From NCBI GenBank assembly GCA_002869385.1, contig PKTB01000004.1, positions 124,001 to 188,000 of the forward strand: DNA of 64,000 bases, read 5' to 3'. This document shows positions 40,187 through 51,723 of the stretch, in pieces. The first letter of the stretch is position 1; every line of letters begins with the position of its first letter. A program made the position numbers and the translations under genes. The stretch is from Marinilabiliales bacterium (GTDB lineage: Bacteria > Bacteroidota > Bacteroidia > Bacteroidales > ML635J-15). The notes below the pieces were generated by a model that was not told where the DNA came from, made no database searches, and was given only the letters and a program-made list of their open reading frames with translations.

Positions 40187-41158
40187 ATGAATAACAGCAA
40201 AACATTACAGGATAGATTTAATAATGATCTGGGAAAACTGGATTTTGGCAAAAGCCCTGAAAGACTTTATGACCCGATATACTATGCTTTAAGTGTTGGT
40301 GGAAAAAGAATTCGTCCAGTTCTGTGTTTAATGGCATCCGAACTTTTTGGAGGAAATTACGAAAAAACCATAAATGCTGCATTTGGAATAGAAATATTTC
40401 ACAATTTCACACTACTTCATGACGATATGATGGATAAGGCTGAAATGCGCCGTGGAAAACCAGTAGTTCATGTTAAATGGACAGAGAATATCGCTTTGCT
40501 GTCTGGTGATGCAATGTCTGTTATTGCATATAAGTATATTAGTGAGTCACCCAATAACCTTAAAGATTTGCTTGATGTTTTTTCGGACACTGCATTAAAA
40601 ATCTGTGAAGGTAAGCAATATGATATGGATTTTGAAACAATGTCGGCAGTATCGGAAGATGAGTATCTTAAGATGATTAACCTAAAAACAGCTGTTCTTC
40701 TTGCTGCAAGTCTTAAAATTGGTGCTATTTGTGCAAATGCAGATAAAGCAAATAGTGAAAAACTATACCGTTTTGGTGAAAACCTGGGAATGGCTTTTCA
40801 ACTTCAGGACGATCTTCTTGATGTTTATGGGAATCCTGCGGTTTTTGGCAAAAACATTGGTGGTGATATTATTGCCAATAAAAAAACATATCTGCTTATA
40901 AAAGCTCTGGAACTTGCAAATCAAGAACAACATAAAAACCTTAACTACTGGTTAAATTTAAATAAATTTGTTCCTGAAGAAAAAATAAATGCTGTTAAAA
41001 GCATATACAATGAAATCGGAATCAGAGAATATTCAGAAAATCTAATGAACCAGTACTTTAAAAAAGCTTTTGACTTTTTTGATTCAATATCTATTGAACC
41101 AGAAAAAAAAGAGATTCTAAAAAACTACACATTATCTATGAAAAAAAGAGATTATTAA
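40187..41158 (+). CDS. Polyprenyl (geranylgeranyl-type) diphosphate synthase
   Basis: 323-residue all-helical prenyltransferase that condenses isopentenyl diphosphate units. The first aspartate-rich motif is LLHDDMMDKAEMRRGKP, the second FQLQDDLLDVYGN, and GGKRIRPVL lies at the N-terminus. Bulky Phe/His residues just before the first motif (FHNFTLLHDD) suggest a product of medium length (C15-C20), but product length cannot be settled from this. It is the last gene of the MMPL-epimerase-prenyl synthase run. No damage. Confidence 0.9.
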   Translation: MNNSKTLQDRFNNDLGKLDFGKSPERLYDPIYYALSVGGKRIRPVLCLMASELFGGNYEKTINAAFGIEIFHNFTLLHDDMMDKAEMRRGKPVVHVKWTENIALLSGDAMSVIAYKYISESPNNLKDLLDVFSDTALKICEGKQYDMDFETMSAVSEDEYLKMINLKTAVLLAASLKIGAICANADKANSEKLYRFGENLGMAFQLQDDLLDVYGNPAVFGKNIGGDIIANKKTYLLIKALELANQEQHKNLNYWLNLNKFVPEEKINAVKSIYNEIGIREYSENLMNQYFKKAFDFFDSISIEPEKKEILKNYTLSMKKRDY

Positions 41159-41252
41159 GTCTCTCTCTTACATTTGTCCTAAAAACAAGCATCTCTTAGT
41201 GAACAGGAGTAATAATTTTTACTCATTTTAGGAAAAATTATGCCTTTTGTTT

Positions 41253-41283
41253 TTTTGTTTTGTGAATAAAGTTTTTAATTTTG
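41253..41283 (+). promoter_or_regulatory. Promoter of atpDC
   Basis: TTTTG (41253-41257), 18 bases, then TAATTTTG (41276-41283), 24 bp before atpD. Confidence 0.5.
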
Positions 41284-41292
41284 TTAACTTAA

Positions 41293-42816
<1,524 letters not shown>

Positions 42817-42818
42817 TT

Positions 42819-43055
42819 ATGATAGTCGAAATAATAACACCGGAAAAAAGTCTATTTGAAGGCGAATCTACAATGATTAGTGTTCCTGGAACAAAAGGAT
42901 CATTCCAGATTTTTAATAATCACGCCCCTATTGTTTCTACCTTAGAAAAAGGTGTTGTCACTATTCGTAAGCCTAATGATGAAGAAATAAATTTCGATAT
43001 CAATAGTGGTTTAGTCGAATGCAAAAAAAATAAAATAATTATTTTAGTAGAATAA
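42819..43055 (+). CDS. atpC: ATP synthase F1 subunit epsilon (short form)
   Basis: 78-residue epsilon subunit consisting only of the N-terminal beta-sandwich (TPEKSLFEGE, VPGTKGSFQIFNNHAPIVSTLEKG). The C-terminal helical hairpin that inhibits ATP hydrolysis in E. coli is missing, as is normal for Bacteroidota. It couples F1 rotation to Fo. It is translated 2 bp after atpD, so strongly coupled to it. Confidence 0.95.
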   Translation: MIVEIITPEKSLFEGESTMISVPGTKGSFQIFNNHAPIVSTLEKGVVTIRKPNDEEINFDINSGLVECKKNKIIILVE

Positions 43056-43122
43056 TAAGCTTTCTATTAAACCTTTTTGAAACTTTTCTGTCTAAATATC
43101 TTTAACTTAATTTCATAGCTCA

Positions 43123-45591
43123 ATGAAACGATATTTTTGTACACTTTTTATTCTTATAAACATTGCTATTGGAACATTTGCTCAAAATCATCCCGGAGGC
43201 GGGAAAAACAGCAATATGCCTGCAGAAGGTATCGTTTCCGGATATGTGCTCGAGAAAGATTCCGGCAGTCCTATTGAATTCGCAAATATTGTAATTTACA
43301 GTAAAAGAGATTCTAGTATTGTCTCCGGTGGAATAACCGATAAAACCGGATTTTTTAAAATAGATAAAGTCAGGTACGGAAAATTTTATGTGGAAGTAAA
43401 CTTTATAGGTTATGGAAAACACATCATTCCTGAAATTATTCTAAAACCAGACAATCAAAACATCAATCTAGGTAAAATATATCTTAGTATTAATGCCGAA
43501 ATGCTTGATGAAGTAAGCGTTGAAGCAAATGTTAATCACGTTGATTATAGATTAGATAGAAAAGTCATTAATGTAAATCAGGACATTATTTCATCCGGAT
43601 CAACAGCAGTTGAAGTTTTAGAAAATGTTCCATCAATAGAAACAGATATTGACGGAAATGTATCATTGCGCGGAACCGAAAGTTTTCTGGTACTTATTGA
43701 TGGTCGTCCAAGTCCAATTCAAGGAAGCGAAGCGCTTCAACAAATTCCTGCAAATACAATCGAATCAATCGAAATTATTACTAACCCTTCGGCAAAATAC
43801 GATGCTGATGGCGTAGGTGGAATAATAAATGTTGTTCTTAAAAAAGAAAAACGTAAAGGATATAACGGACAAATATCTGCAAACTACGGAACCTATAATT
43901 CATATGGGGTTGATGCATTATTCAATTTCAGAACAGAAAGATTAAACTTTTTTGTTGGTGGAGAATATGGAAACAGGGTTTTTGAAGGAAATGGAACAAG
44001 TGAAAGCACAACCTTCCTTAATGGAGACACAACATTTAATTTAAATAATTCTTCAGAGCTTTTCCATATCAGAAAGTCAGGAAGTGCACGAGCAGGGCTT
44101 GATATTTATCTTAATGACAATGAAGTAATAACACTTTCCGGAAGGTACGGCCTTAGTGGTTATGGCAGAGGTTCTGATACTTGGGCTGAAAGCTATTACT
44201 TTGACAATGTCGACCAATACAATCAATATTATTATCTCACAGAAAATTCAATGCTGGCTACTAGAAGTTACTTCTCCGGCGATATAAATTATATGAAGAA
44301 ATTTCAAAAACCAGGACATGAACTTCAGATTTATAGCAGCATAAGTGGAGATACTGACGATGAAGAAGATATGTATAATGAGTTTGAAACAGATATAAAC
44401 CAAAACCCTGTTGACAATATCCTTGATGAATACAGAACAATTGAGACCGGAACCGGAAATACACTAACAGCAAAAGCAGATTACACTTTGCCATTATTTG
44501 AACAAGCAAAATTTGAAACCGGTTATCAAATCAAATATTCTGTTAAGGATAATGATTACAGATATCAAACGCTGCAATCTGAAGAATGGATTGATGATAC
44601 TACAAGATTAAATCCGTATGTTTATTCAAGAAATGTTCAATCGGGATATATAATGTTTTCAAATTTATGGAAAAAACTTGGATATCAGTTTGGTGTACGC
44701 ACAGAATACACCGATCGTCTTTTCCATCAAACAACAACAGATCAAAAATGGCAATATAATAAGTTCGACTTCTTTCCGTCAGTACACATTTCATATCAAT
44801 TACCTGCAGACATGCAATTGCTAGCAAGCTATAGCAGGCGTCTTGACAGGCCAAGAGGTTGGTATCTCGACCCATTTGTTGAAGTTGTTGACCCAAACCA
44901 TATTAGACAAGGAAACCCAAATTTATTGCCAGAATATACAAATTCGTTTGATTTAAGTTTTCAAAAGAAATTTGGACCTAATTTCGTATCTCTTGAAGCC
45001 TATGCTCGTCAGACATACAACAAGGTTGAACGTATTACAGAAGTTTATGAACCCGATCCAAGTATTTATGTAATGACATTTGACAATGTTGGTGAAGACT
45101 TATCCATCGGAGGTGAAATGATGGCAAACCTAAACCTTACAAGTTGGTACAACTTTAATTTGAGTGGTACAGTTTATTATTATGAAATAATGTCTGAAGA
45201 ATATTCTTCAGGAAATACTTTTACCTGGAGAGCAAGATTAAACAATACATTTAGATTAAAAAAATCCGGGACAAGTATTCAGGTAGGTGGATTCTACAGA
45301 GGTCCTTCAATATCTGTTCAGAGTACCCGAGAGGCAATGTGGATGGCAAATGTTGGAGTAAGACAAGATTTCTTTGACAGAAAGTTTTCTGTTAGTGTAA
45401 ATGTGAGAAATGTATTTGTCACAATGAAGCGCGAAACAACAACCGTTACCGACAACATTTATTCCTATAGTTTACGTAAACCTCGCTTACCAATGTTCAA
45501 TATTTCATTAACATACAAAATTAATGACTTTAAAAAACGTAAAGACAATAGTTTTGACGATGGAATAGGTGGAGATGATGAGGGTATTTAG
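43123..45591 (+). CDS. TonB-dependent receptor family outer-membrane beta-barrel
   Basis: 822 residues. A signal peptide (residues 1-20, ending FAQN) precedes a carboxypeptidase-regulatory-like domain (residues about 35-125, GYVLEKDSGSPIEFANIVIYS). A plug domain follows (LDRKVINVNQDI to IEIITNPSAKYDADGVGGIINVVLKK), then a C-terminal outer-membrane barrel (OMP_b-brl_3 type). No TonB box stands out before the plug, as is common in this subfamily, and the transported substrate is unknown. No SusD partner follows, so it is not a SusCD polysaccharide locus. It is probably monocistronic, between atpC and L31. Confidence 0.9.
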   Translation: MKRYFCTLFILINIAIGTFAQNHPGGGKNSNMPAEGIVSGYVLEKDSGSPIEFANIVIYSKRDSSIVSGGITDKTGFFKIDKVRYGKFYVEVNFIGYGKHIIPEIILKPDNQNINLGKIYLSINAEMLDEVSVEANVNHVDYRLDRKVINVNQDIISSGSTAVEVLENVPSIETDIDGNVSLRGTESFLVLIDGRPSPIQGSEALQQIPANTIESIEIITNPSAKYDADGVGGIINVVLKKEKRKGYNGQISANYGTYNSYGVDALFNFRTERLNFFVGGEYGNRVFEGNGTSESTTFLNGDTTFNLNNSSELFHIRKSGSARAGLDIYLNDNEVITLSGRYGLSGYGRGSDTWAESYYFDNVDQYNQYYYLTENSMLATRSYFSGDINYMKKFQKPGHELQIYSSISGDTDDEEDMYNEFETDINQNPVDNILDEYRTIETGTGNTLTAKADYTLPLFEQAKFETGYQIKYSVKDNDYRYQTLQSEEWIDDTTRLNPYVYSRNVQSGYIMFSNLWKKLGYQFGVRTEYTDRLFHQTTTDQKWQYNKFDFFPSVHISYQLPADMQLLASYSRRLDRPRGWYLDPFVEVVDPNHIRQGNPNLLPEYTNSFDLSFQKKFGPNFVSLEAYARQTYNKVERITEVYEPDPSIYVMTFDNVGEDLSIGGEMMANLNLTSWYNFNLSGTVYYYEIMSEEYSSGNTFTWRARLNNTFRLKKSGTSIQVGGFYRGPSISVQSTREAMWMANVGVRQDFFDRKFSVSVNVRNVFVTMKRETTTVTDNIYSYSLRKPRLPMFNISLTYKINDFKKRKDNSFDDGIGGDDEGI

Positions 45592-45628
45592 TATCTATTG
45601 ATTTTTCCCTAAAAATATTTGTTAATTA

Positions 45629-45661
45629 TTTTGTTAATTAAATAATGATATTTATCTTTGC
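45629..45661 (+). promoter_or_regulatory. Promoter of rpmE2
   Basis: TTTTG (45629-45633), 19 bases, then TATCTTTGC (45653-45661), 37 bp before the ATG. One of the best -33/-7 pairs in the window. Confidence 0.72.
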
Positions 45662-45698
45662 AGCCCGAATTGTAGAAAAGTTATAAAAATTTATAAAA

Positions 45699-45968
45699 AT
45701 GAAAAAAGACATACATCCTGAAAAATATCGCTTAGTAGCATTCAAAGACATGTCAAATGATCACGTGTTTATTACTAAGTCTGCTGCAAACACAAAAGAG
45801 ACTATTGAGATTGACGGTGTTGAATATCCATTATATAAATTAGAGATTTCAAACACATCTCACCCATTCTATACTGGTAAAATTAAACTTGTTGACACTG
45901 CAGGTAGAGTTGATAAGTTCCGTAATCGTTACCAAAAGCACCTTGATCAAAGAAAAGAAAACAAATAA
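45699..45968 (+). CDS. rpmE2: 50S ribosomal protein L31 type B
   Basis: 89-residue ribosomal protein linking the two subunits. It lacks the CxxC zinc ribbons of type A L31, so it is the zinc-independent type B form. The N-terminal part is nearly canonical (HPEKYRLVAFKDMSND-VFITKS), and SHPFYTGK then DTAGRVDKF follow. It has a strong promoter and its own terminator, fitting a single-gene unit. In many bacteria type B replaces type A under zinc limitation; in Bacteroidota it is often the only L31, so zinc control need not apply. Confidence 0.97.
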   Translation: MKKDIHPEKYRLVAFKDMSNDHVFITKSAANTKETIEIDGVEYPLYKLEISNTSHPFYTGKIKLVDTAGRVDKFRNRYQKHLDQRKENK

Positions 45969-45990
45969 GACTATAACAAGATATTATATT

Positions 45991-46018
45991 AAGCTCCGAA
46001 ATCTCGGGGCTTTTTTTT
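45991..46018 (+). terminator. Intrinsic terminator of rpmE2
   Basis: Arms AAGCTCCGA and TCGGGGCTT (one T-G pair), 4-base loop, T8 tail, 22 bp after the stop codon. Confidence 0.88.
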
Positions 46019-46026
46019 ATCTTTGA
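46018..46026 (+). promoter_or_regulatory. -7 box overlapping the terminator tail
   Basis: TATCTTTGA begins at the last T of the rpmE2 terminator and lies 21 bp before the next ATG; no clear -33 element, since the hairpin occupies that position. Confidence 0.4.
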
Positions 46027-46047
46027 TGCAAACTAATAACCAGAGTT

Positions 46048-47214
46048 ATGAATATTGTTTTATCTGATAAAGGACTACACAATAAATTTCAACCATTAAG
46101 TTTTACGAGGTCAATTGCAGACTATCGAGTAGGTATTTTAACAATAATTGAGAAATGGGAAAAGCTAATCGGATATACTCATGGAATAATCTCAGAAGAT
46201 TATCTTCAATATAAGTATAATTGTGATTTAAATCCTCAAACTATTATTATTCCTTCAAATGTTATTCCTAACAAAGAGTTAATTGATGCCCTGGAAAGCT
46301 TAACTAACGAAACATTAATTTATAATGGAAAAGCAATAGCATATAAACTTCAGGATAACAATCCGGAAATTATTCCGAACAAAACAATAGATTTTCAGAA
46401 TAATTTGACTATTCTTAACTCAAACACAGATGTTTTTAGTCTAAATGGAGAATGCCTAATCAGTGATTTCGAATTATTAACTCAAGGCAGAAAATCAGCA
46501 AATCTAAGTTCTACAAATACTGTATTTGGGAATTATCCTGTTTTTGTTGAGGAAGATACTTTTGTTGAATGCACTACAATAAATACCCAAAACGGACCTG
46601 TTTACATTGGTAAGAATGCTAAAATTATGGAAGGTTCTCATATTAGAGGTCCTTTTGCAATTTGCGAGAATTCTGAACTAAAAATGGGAACAAAAATATA
46701 TGGCCCAACAACTATTGGCCCTGGGTGTAAGGTCGGAGGTGAAATCAACAACTCAGTCTTTTTTGCATTTTCAAATAAAGCCCATGATGGTTTTTTAGGC
46801 AATTCGGTAATTGGCGAGTGGTGTAATATTGGTGCAGACAGTAATAACTCAAATTTAAAGAACAATTATGCAATTGTTAAACTTTGGGATTATAATACAG
46901 GACGTTTCTTAAGCACCGGATTACAGTTCTGCGGCCTAATTATGGGTGATCATTCAAAATGCGGAATAAATACAATGTTCAATACAGGAACTGTCATTGG
47001 AGTCTCAGCAAATATTTTTGGAAGTGGTTTCCCAAGAAACTTTGTTCCTTCATTCTCATGGGGCGGACATGCAGGTTTATCAGAATATAAACTAAATACG
47101 GCATTTGATGTAATGACAAAAGTAATGGCAAGACGAGGGAAAGAATTAATTGATGAAGAAAAACAAATGTTTGAAGATATCTTTACCCAAACAGCTCAAT
47201 ATCGCAAATTTTAA
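46048..47214 (+). CDS. GlmU-like putative sugar nucleotidyltransferase
   Basis: 388 residues. The N-terminal half is a divergent nucleotidyltransferase domain (IVLSDKGLHNKFQPLSFTRSIADYRVG) of the NTP_transf_4 type. The C-terminal half is a left-handed beta-helix of hexapeptide repeats (GPVYIGKNAKIMEGSHIRGPFAICENS, MGTKIYGPTTIGPGCKVGG, GDHSKCGINTMFNTGTVIG). The family is annotated as putative sugar nucleotidyltransferase and occurs next to rpmE2 in many Bacteroidota. It may make or modify an activated sugar for the cell envelope; a catalytic role is not proven. No damage seen. Confidence 0.85.
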   Translation: MNIVLSDKGLHNKFQPLSFTRSIADYRVGILTIIEKWEKLIGYTHGIISEDYLQYKYNCDLNPQTIIIPSNVIPNKELIDALESLTNETLIYNGKAIAYKLQDNNPEIIPNKTIDFQNNLTILNSNTDVFSLNGECLISDFELLTQGRKSANLSSTNTVFGNYPVFVEEDTFVECTTINTQNGPVYIGKNAKIMEGSHIRGPFAICENSELKMGTKIYGPTTIGPGCKVGGEINNSVFFAFSNKAHDGFLGNSVIGEWCNIGADSNNSNLKNNYAIVKLWDYNTGRFLSTGLQFCGLIMGDHSKCGINTMFNTGTVIGVSANIFGSGFPRNFVPSFSWGGHAGLSEYKLNTAFDVMTKVMARRGKELIDEEKQMFEDIFTQTAQYRKF

Positions 47215-47243
47215 ACATTTAATAAATTTATATGTTTTAAGAA

Positions 47244-47259
47244 TTGGCACAAGTATTGC
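47244..47259 (+). promoter_or_regulatory. Sigma-54 type promoter upstream of lon
   Basis: TTGGCACaagtaTTGC matches the sigma-54 consensus TTGGCAC-N5-TTGC, with GG (47246-47247) and GC (47258-47259) exactly 12 bases apart, as required for -24/-12. It lies 55 bp before the lon ATG. An ordinary TAnnTTTG box is not evident in the gap. It would need RpoN and an activator ATPase, neither in this window. Confidence 0.7.
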
Positions 47260-47314
47260 CAATACTATGTGCACGTTAATTTTTTAATTATAAATGCCAA
47301 TTTGACAGTAAATT

Positions 47315-49771
47315 ATGGGGAAATACAAGAATTTAGATATATATAACATGTTGCCGGGAGGTAATGAAAGGGACTCTGACATTATTCCCCTGGTTACAAA
47401 CATTTTTGACGAAGACGAAATAAATCAAAAAAACTATCCAGAAGAAATACCGATATTACCTTTACGGAACACTGTGCTTTTCCCGGGTGTAGTAATTCCA
47501 TTAACTGTCGGTAGGGATAAAAGTTATCAGCTAATTCGCAGCATTCAGAATAATACAAAAATATTTGGTGCTATTTCTCAGAAACAAGCTGAAGTTGAAG
47601 ACCCAAAACCGGAAGATATTTACAAAATCGGAACAATTGCTGAAATAATTAAAATCATCGAAATGCCTGATAATACAATATCTGTAATTATTCAGGGAAA
47701 AAGGCGTTTCGAAGTTCAAGAGTATATTTCTGATGATCCTTTTTACAAAGCAAGGGTAAAATATGTTCCTGAGTCAAAAGCAAATAATGAAGACAAAAAT
47801 TTTCAGGCAATAGTAAGCTCTTTAAAAGATTTATCTTTAAAAATAGTAAAACTTAGTGCTGCAATTCCGCATGAAGTATCATTTGCAATTAAAAATATTG
47901 ATAATTCTTCATTTCTTATCAATTTTATATGTTCTAACAGTGATATTCCACCAGAGGAGAAACAAAAGTTGCTTGAAATCGGAGACATCTATCAGCGCGC
48001 TGTAAAACTTCTTGAGAACCTTTCAAATCAGGTTCAAATGTTGGAATTGAAAAATGATATCCAAATCAAAGTAAAAAAAGAACTTGACCAACAACAGAAA
48101 GAATACCTACTTCATCAACAAATGAAAACCATCCAACAAGAGCTTGGTGGTGGCCCTGCCGAACAGGAAAGAAAAGAACTTGAAGAAAAAGCTGGCACAA
48201 AAAAATGGTCAAAAGAGACTCAGAAACACTTTGAAAAAGAATTAAAAAAGCTTGAACATTTAAATCCTGCATCAGCAGAATTTTCTGTTCAGTTAAATTA
48301 TTTACATACAATTCTGGATTTACCTTGGGGAGAATATACCAAGGATAACTTTAACCTAAAACGTGCTAAAAAGATATTGGACGAAGATCATTACGGGCTT
48401 GATATGGTTAAAGAACGTATTTTGGAGCACCTTGCTGTTCTAAAACTAAAAGGAGACCTTAAATCGCCTATTTTATGTCTTTATGGACCTCCTGGAGTCG
48501 GGAAAACATCTCTTGGAAAAAGTGTAGCAAGAGCTTTGGGGCGCAAATATGTCAGAATGTCACTTGGTGGAGTTCATGACGAGTCGGAAATTCGCGGACA
48601 CAGAAAAACTTATATTGGTGCAATGCCAGGAAGAATTTTGCAGAACATCAGAAAGGCAAAATCTTCAAATCCAGTTTATGTTTTAGATGAAATTGATAAG
48701 GTTGGTAATGATTTCCGTGGAGACCCTTCATCTGCTTTATTAGAAGTTCTTGACCCTGAGCAAAATACGGAGTTTCACGATAATTTTCTTGAGGTAGAAT
48801 ATGACTTGTCAAAGGTTATGTTTATTGCCACTGCTAATACAATTGCAACAATTAGCCCAGCTCTTCGCGATCGTATGGAAATGATAGACGTTAGCGGATA
48901 TGTTGTTCAGGAAAAATTACAAATAGCAAAGAAACATTTAATTCCAAAACAGTTTGAGAACCATGGAGTTGAGAACCTTAATATAAAAATTGATGATAAA
49001 GCTATTGTGAAAATTATTGAAGGCTATACCAGAGAATCTGGAGTGCGTGGATTAGATAAAAACATTGCGAAACTTTCCCGCCAAATAGCGAAAAAATCGG
49101 GTATGGATGAAAAGCTTCCATCAAAGATTACCGAATCTGATATTGTTGAGTATCTTGGGCAGGAGAAATTTCTTAAGGAGATGTACGAAGACGATCAAGT
49201 TGCTGGAGTTGTTACCGGACTTGCATGGACTGCCGTTGGTGGTGAAATTCTTTATATTGAAACCAGCCTTTCAAAAGGCAAAGGGAGATTAACAATCACA
49301 GGTAACTTAGGTGATGTTATGAAGGAGTCTGCTACTATTGCGATGGAGTATATAAAATCTCATGCTGACAGCCTGGATATTGACCCACAAATTTTCGATG
49401 ATTGGAATATTCATCTTCATGTTCCAGAAGGAGCTATTCCCAAAGACGGCCCTTCTGCCGGAATTACAATGGCTATTGCTTTAGCATCGGCATTTACTCA
49501 ACGTAAAGTAAAGAAAAGTTTAGCAATGACAGGTGAAATAACCTTGCGTGGTAAAGTTCTTCCTGTTGGAGGGATTAAAGAAAAAATACTAGCTGCAAAA
49601 CGTGCCGGAATTAAGGAAATTATTATTTCTGAAGAAAATGCAAAAGATATCAAGGAAATCAAAGAGATTTATGTAAAAGGTTTGAACTTTCATTATGTGA
49701 AAACAATCAAAGATGTTTTTGATATTGCATTATTAAAGCAGAAAGTTAAAAACCCAAAGAAATTAAATTAA
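47315..49771 (+). CDS. lon: ATP-dependent protease Lon
   Basis: 818-residue AAA+ serine protease that removes misfolded and regulatory proteins in the cytoplasm. The N-terminal substrate domain (residues about 45-240) leads into a coiled coil; Walker A is GPPGVGKTS, Walker B region [10 protein letters not shown], and the proteolytic domain has the Ser in KDGPSAG (residue 714) and the Lys in GGIKEK (near 755). All catalytic elements are intact. Residue 424 (48584-48586) is Ser in HDESEIRGH, where Ala is usual (GCG to TCG, possibly another G to T). It stands behind a sigma-54 type promoter, which hints at control by an enhancer-binding protein. Confidence 0.96.
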   Translation: MGKYKNLDIYNMLPGGNERDSDIIPLVTNIFDEDEINQKNYPEEIPILPLRNTVLFPGVVIPLTVGRDKSYQLIRSIQNNTKIFGAISQKQAEVEDPKPEDIYKIGTIAEIIKIIEMPDNTISVIIQGKRRFEVQEYISDDPFYKARVKYVPESKANNEDKNFQAIVSSLKDLSLKIVKLSAAIPHEVSFAIKNIDNSSFLINFICSNSDIPPEEKQKLLEIGDIYQRAVKLLENLSNQVQMLELKNDIQIKVKKELDQQQKEYLLHQQMKTIQQELGGGPAEQERKELEEKAGTKKWSKETQKHFEKELKKLEHLNPASAEFSVQLNYLHTILDLPWGEYTKDNFNLKRAKKILDEDHYGLDMVKERILEHLAVLKLKGDLKSPILCLYGPPGVGKTSLGKSVARALGRKYVRMSLGGVHDESEIRGHRKTYIGAMPGRILQNIRKAKSSNPVYVLDEIDKVGNDFRGDPSSALLEVLDPEQNTEFHDNFLEVEYDLSKVMFIATANTIATISPALRDRMEMIDVSGYVVQEKLQIAKKHLIPKQFENHGVENLNIKIDDKAIVKIIEGYTRESGVRGLDKNIAKLSRQIAKKSGMDEKLPSKITESDIVEYLGQEKFLKEMYEDDQVAGVVTGLAWTAVGGEILYIETSLSKGKGRLTITGNLGDVMKESATIAMEYIKSHADSLDIDPQIFDDWNIHLHVPEGAIPKDGPSAGITMAIALASAFTQRKVKKSLAMTGEITLRGKVLPVGGIKEKILAAKRAGIKEIIISEENAKDIKEIKEIYVKGLNFHYVKTIKDVFDIALLKQKVKNPKKLN

Positions 49772-49803
49772 CGTGATTAAGTCTTATTTTGCACTTTATC
49801 CAA

Positions 49804-50310
49804 ATGAAATTTGATCCGACACATAACTATTCATCTGAAGATCTTACAGTAGAAAAAATTCTAATTTTTTGGAAGTTTTCAGAACTTATTAAAACTTTGC
49901 TAATAATGGCAAGCCCCTCAATGGAAAAGATAGAGATTGTTGGTTTTGGATCAACTACTGAGGGGCTAGCAGATAATTTTAACACGTATTTTTCAAGCAC
50001 GGTTAACTGTTATAAATCAAACGGATTGTTAAATGATGCTATTATTGAAAAACTAAATGACCTTAACACCTTCCTTGGTGAAAAAAGAAAAGACTCAAAC
50101 TCTCCATTCTGGGATGATTTTATGTTGGATAAAAACAGTGATTGGGAAATTGTTCGTTTTAAAGCAAAAACAATTCTGCTGCTGCTAAAGTTTGAGAATT
50201 TAGAGCTAAGGCACAATGAATCTTCAGAACAAGAATCTAAACAAGATAATGGCTATATAATAGTTGAAAAGTCCGTTAAACAGATAAAAAAGAAAAAATC
50301 AAATAAATAA
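49804..50310 (+). CDS. Hypothetical protein downstream of lon
   Basis: 168 residues from the ATG at 49804; I do not recognise the family. It is cytoplasmic, with no signal peptide or membrane segment. A helical first half (SSEDLTVEKILIFWKFSELIKTLL) contains a short hydrophobic strand (KIEIVGFGST), followed by alternating helices with a WDDF segment and a strongly basic C-terminal tail (KQIKKKKSNK) that could bind nucleic acid or membrane, which is only a guess. An in-frame TTG at 49789 would add five residues. It starts 32 bp after lon and could be co-transcribed with it. Confidence 0.65.
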   Translation: MKFDPTHNYSSEDLTVEKILIFWKFSELIKTLLIMASPSMEKIEIVGFGSTTEGLADNFNTYFSSTVNCYKSNGLLNDAIIEKLNDLNTFLGEKRKDSNSPFWDDFMLDKNSDWEIVRFKAKTILLLLKFENLELRHNESSEQESKQDNGYIIVEKSVKQIKKKKSNK

Positions 50311-50373
50311 TACTTTGTTCATGTATTTCATTTTTTAGTATATTGGCTTAATTATTAACCATTTTACAATACT

Positions 50374-50574
50374 ATGCCAATAATTCAAATTTCAATTACT
50401 CCACAAACGCTGGAAAAAAAAGCCGAATTATCTAAAACTTATACTGATGAAATGCATCGTATTCTGGATATTCCAAAAGAAGCGATCACTATTGTTTTTA
50501 ATGAAATGCCTGCAGAAAGCATAGCAAACGGGGGTGAAATGCTAAGTGAGCGGATGAAAAGGATGAGGAAATAA
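50374..50574 (+). CDS. 4-oxalocrotonate tautomerase family protein
   Basis: 66-residue subunit of the tautomerase superfamily. After Met removal the N-terminal Pro (MPIIQISI) is the catalytic base; the rest follows the beta-alpha-beta fold with a conserved Ile-rich strand (EAITIVFNEMPAESIANGG). Length is typical for a hexameric tautomerase. The natural substrate is unknown, and no meta-cleavage pathway genes are nearby. It lies 34 bp before the tocopherol-cyclase-like gene. Confidence 0.88.
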   Translation: MPIIQISITPQTLEKKAELSKTYTDEMHRILDIPKEAITIVFNEMPAESIANGGEMLSERMKRMRK

Positions 50575-50607
50575 AAGCTCATAACAAACAATATAAATGC
50601 CTAAACA

Positions 50608-51723
50608 ATGCAGATAAGGCCCACTAAAATACAATGTTTTTTACTATGTGTGTTTTTATTTTTTTGTAATATCTCAAATCAGGCACAAGAACTAAAAAAA
50701 GAAATTTATTACACACAACATAAGTTTATTCCATTTTATAATTTAAAGAAAGCTGGCAATACAATTATCTTTCAAGGAAATAAAAAGAAAAAGAATTACT
50801 TTGAAGGTTGGTATTTTAAAATGGTTGCAAATGATGGATCATCCATACTTAGTTTAATTCCGGGAATATCCCTTTCCAGTGATGGCAAGGAACAGCATGC
50901 CTTTATTAAAATAATAAATGGTGTTACGGCTCAAACCAGTTACTACTCATTTCCTATTGAAGACTTTTCGTTTTCAAAAAAAGAATTTGCTATAAAAATA
51001 GCAAATAATTATTTTTCAAAGGATAGTATTATCATTGATATAAAGGACGGGAACTCTATTGTTTCCGGTAAAATTACAATGTTCAATCAGGTTGAGTATA
51101 AATCTGAAAGATTACTAAATACTGGAATAATGGGGTGGTACCGTTTCGTACCTTTTATGGAGTGCTACCATGGAGTAGCAAGTTTAACGAATAGTATAAA
51201 TGGGAAGATTATTATCAATAATGATGTCCATGATTTTAATAACGGCAAAGGGTACATCGAAAAGGATTGGGGATCGAGCATGCCTTCGGCCTGGATTTGG
51301 ATGCAAAGCAATCATTTCAATGATAAAAACAGTTCCTTTATGCTCTCAATTGCTGACATACCCTGGTTAGGAGAATCTTTTACCGGATTTTTAGGCTTCT
51401 TTTATCATAATAATAAAATACATCACTTTGCTACCTATCGTTCAACAAAACTGCAATTGGAAATTGCTGATTCCAGCCAAATAGTGATAAAAATTGAAAA
51501 TAGAAAAAACACCTTTATAATCAAGGCAAAGTCAAACAGTACGGGTATTCTTAAAGCTCCGGTTAAAGGTACAATGGATCGGAGAATTCCTGAAAGCATA
51601 AACGCAACAATAGAGATTACTATAATGGATAAAAAGGGAAACGTAATACTAATTGACAGTACAAATATTGCTGGTCTAGAAATGGTAGGAGACTACCATA
51701 AATTACAAGAGTCATTAAAATAA
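50608..51723 (+). CDS. Tocopherol cyclase-like protein
   Basis: 371 residues. A signal peptide (hydrophobic residues 9-25, ending NQAQ) exports it. The body carries the tocopherol cyclase-family hallmarks KKNYFEGWYFK near the start and GYIEKDWGSSMPSAWIWMQSNHF in the middle, then beta-rich sequence, consistent with the lipocalin-like double beta-sandwich fold. Bacteria of this group do not make tocopherol as far as known, so it probably binds or modifies another hydrophobic molecule in the periplasm; this is inference. It may form a unit with the preceding tautomerase. Confidence 0.82.
   Translation: MQIRPTKIQCFLLCVFLFFCNISNQAQELKKEIYYTQHKFIPFYNLKKAGNTIIFQGNKKKKNYFEGWYFKMVANDGSSILSLIPGISLSSDGKEQHAFIKIINGVTAQTSYYSFPIEDFSFSKKEFAIKIANNYFSKDSIIIDIKDGNSIVSGKITMFNQVEYKSERLLNTGIMGWYRFVPFMECYHGVASLTNSINGKIIINNDVHDFNNGKGYIEKDWGSSMPSAWIWMQSNHFNDKNSSFMLSIADIPWLGESFTGFLGFFYHNNKIHHFATYRSTKLQLEIADSSQIVIKIENRKNTFIIKAKSNSTGILKAPVKGTMDRRIPESINATIEITIMDKKGNVILIDSTNIAGLEMVGDYHKLQESLK

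Noticed and set aside
43123..45591. SusCD-type polysaccharide utilisation locus
   Set aside because: The receptor has no SusD partner, glycosidase or regulator near it, and its architecture is the OMP_b-brl_3 type.
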